Shown here one piece after another: positions 60,431 to 64,000 of a stretch of 64,000 nt of DNA (within the stretch, counting starts at the first letter, position 1; each line of letters begins with the position of its first letter). The DNA lies in NCBI GenBank assembly GCA_947561585.1, contig CANNZV010000439.1, forward strand, positions 326,706-390,705. Reading direction: 5' to 3'. The translations under genes were made by a program, and so were the position numbers. Origin of the DNA: Caprella mutica. Taxonomy: Eukaryota > Arthropoda > Malacostraca > Amphipoda > Caprellidae. Below the pieces are notes generated by a model. The model searched no databases. It was not told the origin of the DNA and worked only from the letters and a program-made list of their open reading frames with translations.

Positions 60431-61829
60431 ATTTAATATAGCTATCTTATCTATCTTGATAAGATATTGTACTTTTGAAATCTTTCCAGAAGAAAATTAG
60501 TGTTTTTTGGTGAGGGGCTGATTTCCTTGCTGTGATACACATCACCCTCTAAAGTTTATCTATACTTGTTGATTGAATGCTAAAGGGAACCAACCATTTT
60601 TCTGGAATGCTGATGCAATTCAGCTGTTCCAACCCCGTATTGATTCCATTTGGACGTTTGCTTAAATTACTTAATTTGCTTTTGAACGATCCTGCAATTT
60701 GTTTAAAATTTAGGCATCACCAAAGGAAGAAATTTTCTGACCCTAACGGTTTTCATCAGTCCCAGCAAATGATTTGATCTTTAAATTGCGGAATCAAGGT
60801 ACAGCCCAAAACAGATTCTTCCATTTTTTTGTAACGCGATCGTACCACATCATTCTTAAAAACTAACATAACCTGTATCCAGCATGTCTAGAGAGAGAGA
60901 TAAAACTTGGAGAATATTTTATAGAATTCATCTTAATAAACAAACAGTCACAATTAGTGCTAGGTTAGATTCATGGTATTCTTTAGTAGTATGAAATTTA
61001 GGACTGCAATTTGTTCATGATAATTGTTTGTAATAATAATTTAATTTCAAAATTTCAAAATTATTTATGAAAACCAAGAGATCGTTTGTAATAAATAAAG
61101 TTTATTTAGTAGGTTCTCTTATATTAAAAAAATATAAAAGGTTAATGTAAATGTTTCTTCAGTGTAGTTGTTGCTGACAATAATGGTGGTCTTGCAGGGA
61201 TATTTCTGGCAAGTATCCCATTCTGGTTGGTACTATCGTAATTAGTCTCAATTATGTTGTATGCTTAGAAGGGATAGCAGGGGAAGTTTATGTGTCATCA
61301 GGGAGTTTTAATTTGGGTCGTATTTTTATTTCTTCATCTGAGATATTATAGTACAACCCATATAGTCCGAGTGACAAACTTCGAATAGTTCTCCCATCGA
61401 TATATTCATGTTCTCTTTTCTGTTTATTTTCATTGGGCACGAACGGAGATTAGAATTTTCTTTCAACATTAAATGTGTTCCTATTTTTCATCGTTACCTT
61501 CGAATTGTCGCAGCATGCATTACTTTTCTGTATTTTTCTGGAATATTTCAACTATCAACCTCTTTAATAAATTACAGTATATGAAGTAGCTGTGAGATTG
61601 ACTTGGTTTCACTTTTAAGATTTTCTCAATTTAAATGTTTGTCAAGATAAAAAGAACTAGGATGCTTAGTTGGAACGTACCAATCTTGGTTTAAGCCAAA
61701 CTGCAGAGAGGTTCTTCTGATGACTATATCTTACTATACTTTGGTAAATGTAATATCATACCAATATATGATGCAGAAGAAAACCATTATAAAAAATAAT
61801 GCCTGGTAAATGTAGTATCATTAATAAGG
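60431..61829. other. No recognised feature
   Basis: The 66-codon frame at 60,577-60,777 has no recognisable motif. The rest is AT-rich. Confidence 0.35.
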
Positions 61830-62008
61830 AAGTAGCCTCTATAGTGAACTTATTTTCTTTAGTCTGCCATGAATAGCCATCAGTTTTAGAAAACTAGTAG
61901 CCATTAACTGCATGCTAAAGAAAATGAGTTAACAGTAGTAGTTACTTCTTTACTGAGGACTCTCCAGCTATTCACTATACACGATTTCATTATAGAGGTG
62001 TTTTACTG
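61830..62008. mobile_element. Short pogo-like MITE
   Basis: Left AAGTAGCCTCTATAGTGAAC and right (reverse complement) CAGTAAAACACCTCTATAAT are inverted. TA follows the right end. It is related to the 3,634-4,016 element. Confidence 0.5.
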
Positions 62009-62459
62009 TAGATAAAGATTTTCACTTGTCCTTGAGTGGATGCACTGCCTTAAATAACTCTTATAATTGAGCCCATTATTAAGGTAATTACACAAAAAAT
62101 ATAGAGACTATCGGATACATATTTTATAGTGAGTATATTTAATTGTTTGTATGCCATCAAATATCCATTTCGGTAATTAGTGAATTTACTAAAAATTCCT
62201 TTTGAAATTATCTTTTCTGAATAGTTTTCTCCGCTCTTAAGAGGATTTTCTTCAGTTCTCTTTTAGTTACTGCTCACCAGTGTAATTCATAGCTTTTCTT
62301 TATCTGCTGCACGGTCCAGTGAACAAAAGTCAACAGCTTATCAGGTGATCTAACGCAACTTTCAAGGCTAAAAATTCTCTAAAACAACACTTTTTTTGAA
62401 GTGAGGCTGTTATAATTAAAAACTATTACTATTTCAAATTGATTGTGAAACAGTTTTAA
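62009..62459. other. No recognised feature
   Basis: AT-rich with no supported gene, RNA or ordered repeat. Confidence 0.4.
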
Positions 62460-63268
62460 GGGGACAGTCCCAGGTTTGTAGAAACTTGCTATTATTGAAG
62501 CTACGGTTGTGAAACTTCGTACACATACAGTATATAAAAATTGAATTTAGTTTTGTTTTTGTTTATGAAATTTTTCGATTTGAAAAAAACGTGTTTCTCC
62601 CAAAGTTTTGAAGTTAGGGTACAGCAATTTTTTTGTTTTCGATGCTTCTATGAATGCTCTACAATATGTAGCGAACAAAATTTTGATTTTAGAATTTATT
62701 TATCGAAATTTTTCGAAATTTTACTTTTTCCCAAAAAAAATTTTTTAACAATGTATTTTCAAAAATCGAAGGTCATAATCAAAAATATATTTGCTACATA
62801 TTGTAGGGAATTCATAAGATAATCGAATGCAAAGAAATGCAATGCCATAACTTCCAAACTTTTTGAAAAATATAAAAAATGATTACGAAATATACAACAT
62901 TTGCAATTATTCAGGAGAACAATAATAATAAGAAATAACAAAAGAAGATAAAAACACACAAAAAAAATATTTTTGCGTTTGCCACTAAATCCCCTCAGGC
63001 CAGGATAGCCCGGTATTGTCCACTTGTAGGTGGAGGTGTCATCAGGCGCCACCTAACTCTCTGTGGTAAAGTTCAACACAAGAACAAGAACATCCACTAG
63101 TTTACCTATTTTAACTCCCTACCCCCTCCCTTCAAACCCCCCTCCACTGTCTCAGGAGTTAGTTAGCGATGTGATATTTTACCTACCTGAGTGTTAGAAC
63201 ACTAGGAACCCTTTAGTGAAGAAAAAAATATTTGGATCAAAAAACAGAAAAAGGCTGGGACTGTCCCC
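62460..63268. mobile_element. 809-bp element with GGGGACAGTCCCAG ends
   Basis: GGGGACAGTCCCAG at the left is mirrored by CTGGGACTGTCCCC at the right. Inside, 62,600-62,690 and 62,770-62,865 form a further inverted repeat containing CTACAATATGTAGC. The flanks (TTAA versus TCAA) give no certain target duplication. The 93-97 codon frames inside are not recognised as genes. Confidence 0.65.
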
Positions 63269-64000
63269 TCAATTCAACACTTCATATATTTGGTATGTGA
63301 GGTTATTTTAAAGCAACATTAGGTTGTATTTTGTATTAAGGCTGATTTAAAACAATGCTAAAATCAATTTATTTTCTGCAGTAGGCGAATGGGTGGTTAT
63401 TAATAAAATCTCGTTCACATAGTATAAATTTTATTTGAATCGATAATGGATAATCAGATGAAATGAAACCGTAAAGTCATATAATTCGTCAAATTAGACA
63501 GAGTGAGATATAGGTAATCATGAAATTTTCTTTTAAATTTTACGTTGATTGAAGTAATGAGTCATTGTGAGTAATTGGTGGAATAATAACCCAATTTGGA
63601 CTCTGGTCACAAAAACTGAAATGTTTTGATCCGCTAATTAGTTATTTGTCAAGCGGCGAAAGCGGCCACGTCAGCATTTATACCAAATGATGAAAAAAGA
63701 CGGAACTACCAGCGAAAAGGCGCTAAAACTGTATTACTCTTCTGGGATTTCATTTAATTAATTAAACTGCCAAATATTCATGGCGTTCTTTTTAATTTCA
63801 ATTTGCATATAGCATGTACGAGAAATATGACATAAATAATACACATTTAAACTTGAACCATTTTAAAAGATATATTAATGCTAAAATTTACCATTCCAAT
63901 ATATGAAGAAATGTTTAAAAAGTATTTATTTGTTTGTTTATTATTGGCATATAATTACATAGCTATAAAACACTCTTCGTTACAATTTTAATTTACAATT
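63269..64000. other. AT-rich sequence, nothing recognised
   Basis: No supported feature up to the window end. Confidence 0.4.

Overview
This window looks like AT-rich, intron-containing animal nuclear DNA, most probably from an insect. The evidence is one complete gene for a secreted chitin-binding (peritrophin-type) cuticle protein with GT-AG introns, a Pol III tRNA-Gly(CCC) gene, a decayed mariner-type transposase and many short inverted-repeat elements. The repeat load suggests a hemipteran such as a planthopper, but the species cannot be fixed from the sequence alone.

Layout. 1-2.8 kb: long inverted-repeat modules. 3.6-8.4 kb: small MITEs, a 12-bp minisatellite (44 units) and a possible terminal exon with a perfect hairpin. 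9.06-9.77 kb: first block of an 18-bp minisatellite (ACATCTTCAGCTAGAGTA). 9.9-12.6 kb: a candidate TIR element holding a pyrimidine-rich, decayed LINE-like block. 12.6-13.0 kb: a 61-bp satellite. 13.13-28.3 kb: a giant minisatellite built of 18-bp and then 20-bp monomers, with 2,823-bp, 1,930-bp and 874-bp higher-order duplications. A 2,709-bp transposon interrupts it at 21,086-23,794. 28.3-33.1 kb: AT-rich sequence with a 33-bp minisatellite and a pre-miRNA-like hairpin. 33.7-39.5 kb: the chitin-binding cuticle gene (TATA box, three exons, poly(A) signal). 40.5-43.0 kb: a second, inverted copy of the 2.5-2.7 kb transposon, again inside a minisatellite. 43-64 kb: tRNA-Gly, nested MITEs, foldback elements, the mariner pseudogene, a 32-bp minisatellite and a hAT-like element with an 8-bp target duplication.

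The cuticle gene is the only protein gene I am confident in. It encodes a signal peptide, one six-cysteine chitin-binding domain and long Gly/Asn-rich low-complexity flanks, and should act in the extracellular cuticle. Most long open frames in the window are shadows of minisatellites whose monomer length is a multiple of three.

The most unusual item is the transposon present at 21,086-23,794 and 40,492-42,999. It has CCCAAGCAACCA termini and 2-bp target duplications of varying sequence (AG, GT). Both copies keep a splice-ready mini-gene (ATG, GT-AG intron, 14 further codons, stop, AATAAA). Both copies sit in minisatellites, in opposite orientation, flanking the cuticle gene.
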